A stretch of 63,239 bases of DNA, from contig CAZODA010000015.1 of assembly GCA_964578485.1 (NCBI GenBank), positions 1 to 63,239 on the forward strand, in the 5' to 3' direction. Position numbers and translations under genes: made by a program. How positions within the stretch are numbered: the first letter of the stretch is position 1; every line of letters starts with the position of its first letter. This DNA is from CAZODA01 sp964578485. GTDB lineage: Bacteria > Bacteroidota > Bacteroidia > Bacteroidales > Marinilabiliaceae. Shown piece after piece: positions 63,203 to 63,239 of the stretch. The notes beneath the pieces were generated by a model that worked only from the letters and a program-made list of their open reading frames with translations, searched no databases and had not been told where the DNA came from.

Positions 63203-63239
63203 CGGTGAACCTTTCCTCTTATATGCTTAAAAGTCAATG

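Larger units (their letters stand above)
62884..63239. other. Repeat region with tRNA-Ser-like 3' ends at window edge
   Basis: No protein gene. It holds a perfect 28-nt palindrome (62939-62966), two 42-bp direct repeats (62979-63020, 63161-63202) and a run of ten G (63057-63066). A leftward ORF at 62824-63075 runs through the repeats and is not supported. Confidence 0.7.

Overview
This window reads as the chromosome of a Bacteroidota bacterium, most likely a Bacteroidales/Marinilabiliales-type polysaccharide degrader. The evidence is a SusC/SusD pair with its own ECF sigma and FecR anti-sigma factor, a hybrid two-component system, many Bacteroidota-type lipoproteins, TAnnTTTG-like -7 elements, and almost no Shine-Dalgarno sequences. 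There is no complete rRNA or tRNA gene and no CRISPR array.

Layout. (1) 1-2572: a repeat-rich leader, then a beta-barrel-like protein and a PCMD lipoprotein enclosed by a perfect 55-bp inverted repeat. (2) 2741-20109: a pectin/rhamnogalacturonan-type utilization locus with GH35, a CE12 acetylesterase, GH2, ECF sigma, FecR, STN-containing SusC, SusD, GH105 unsaturated uronyl hydrolase and an (alpha/alpha)6 lipoprotein of uncertain specificity. Remnants of a DUF5107 gene and an AraC regulator meet back to back at about 9.44 kb, which looks like the scar of one deletion. (3) 20564-36945: housekeeping and accessory genes: class IV aminotransferase, FN3/propeller lipoprotein, SatD-DUF3307 pair, AraC regulator divergent from an RND efflux operon, GH11 xylanase lipoprotein, TlpA-like lipoprotein. 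Repeats and two remnants of a REP-associated (RAYT) transposase lie among them. (4) 36947-46010: leftward arabinoxylan/arabinan genes (GH43, GH51, GH3-PA14, GH43) with a Fic protein whose catalytic motif is degenerate. (5) 46339-62883: a visibly more G+C-rich block, all rightward: a broken GH43 end, GH43-CBM6 with a second CBM6 remnant, GH43, HTCS regulator, a GH67/GH20-like lipoprotein of unknown specificity, a sugar-isomerase/DUF1080 fusion, a second isomerase-like protein, GH43 and a free DUF1080 lipoprotein. (6) 62884-63239: a palindrome and two 42-bp direct repeats resembling the 3' end plus terminator of tRNA-Ser.

How the genes work together. Locus 2 would take up pectic oligosaccharides through SusC/SusD, signal through STN-FecR-ECF, and trim them with exo-enzymes and GH105; no endo-acting lyase is visible. 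Loci 3-5 together can attack arabinoxylan: GH11 cuts the backbone, GH43/GH51 remove arabinose, and GH3/GH43 release xylose. The most unusual part is the 54.4-62.9 kb operon. There, secreted xylose-isomerase-like TIM barrels and DUF1080 (3-keto-glycoside hydrolase family) domains occur as a fusion and as separate genes under an HTCS, with no SusC/SusD and no visible dehydrogenase. I propose it as a periplasmic or surface 3-keto-glycoside processing module tied to xylan breakdown. Composition and broken genes at its edges suggest the block was acquired as an island.

The spaces between genes are dense with repeats: octamer arrays, 28-nt palindromes centred on CATG, a REPIN-like 250-bp element, and several dispersed short repeats.
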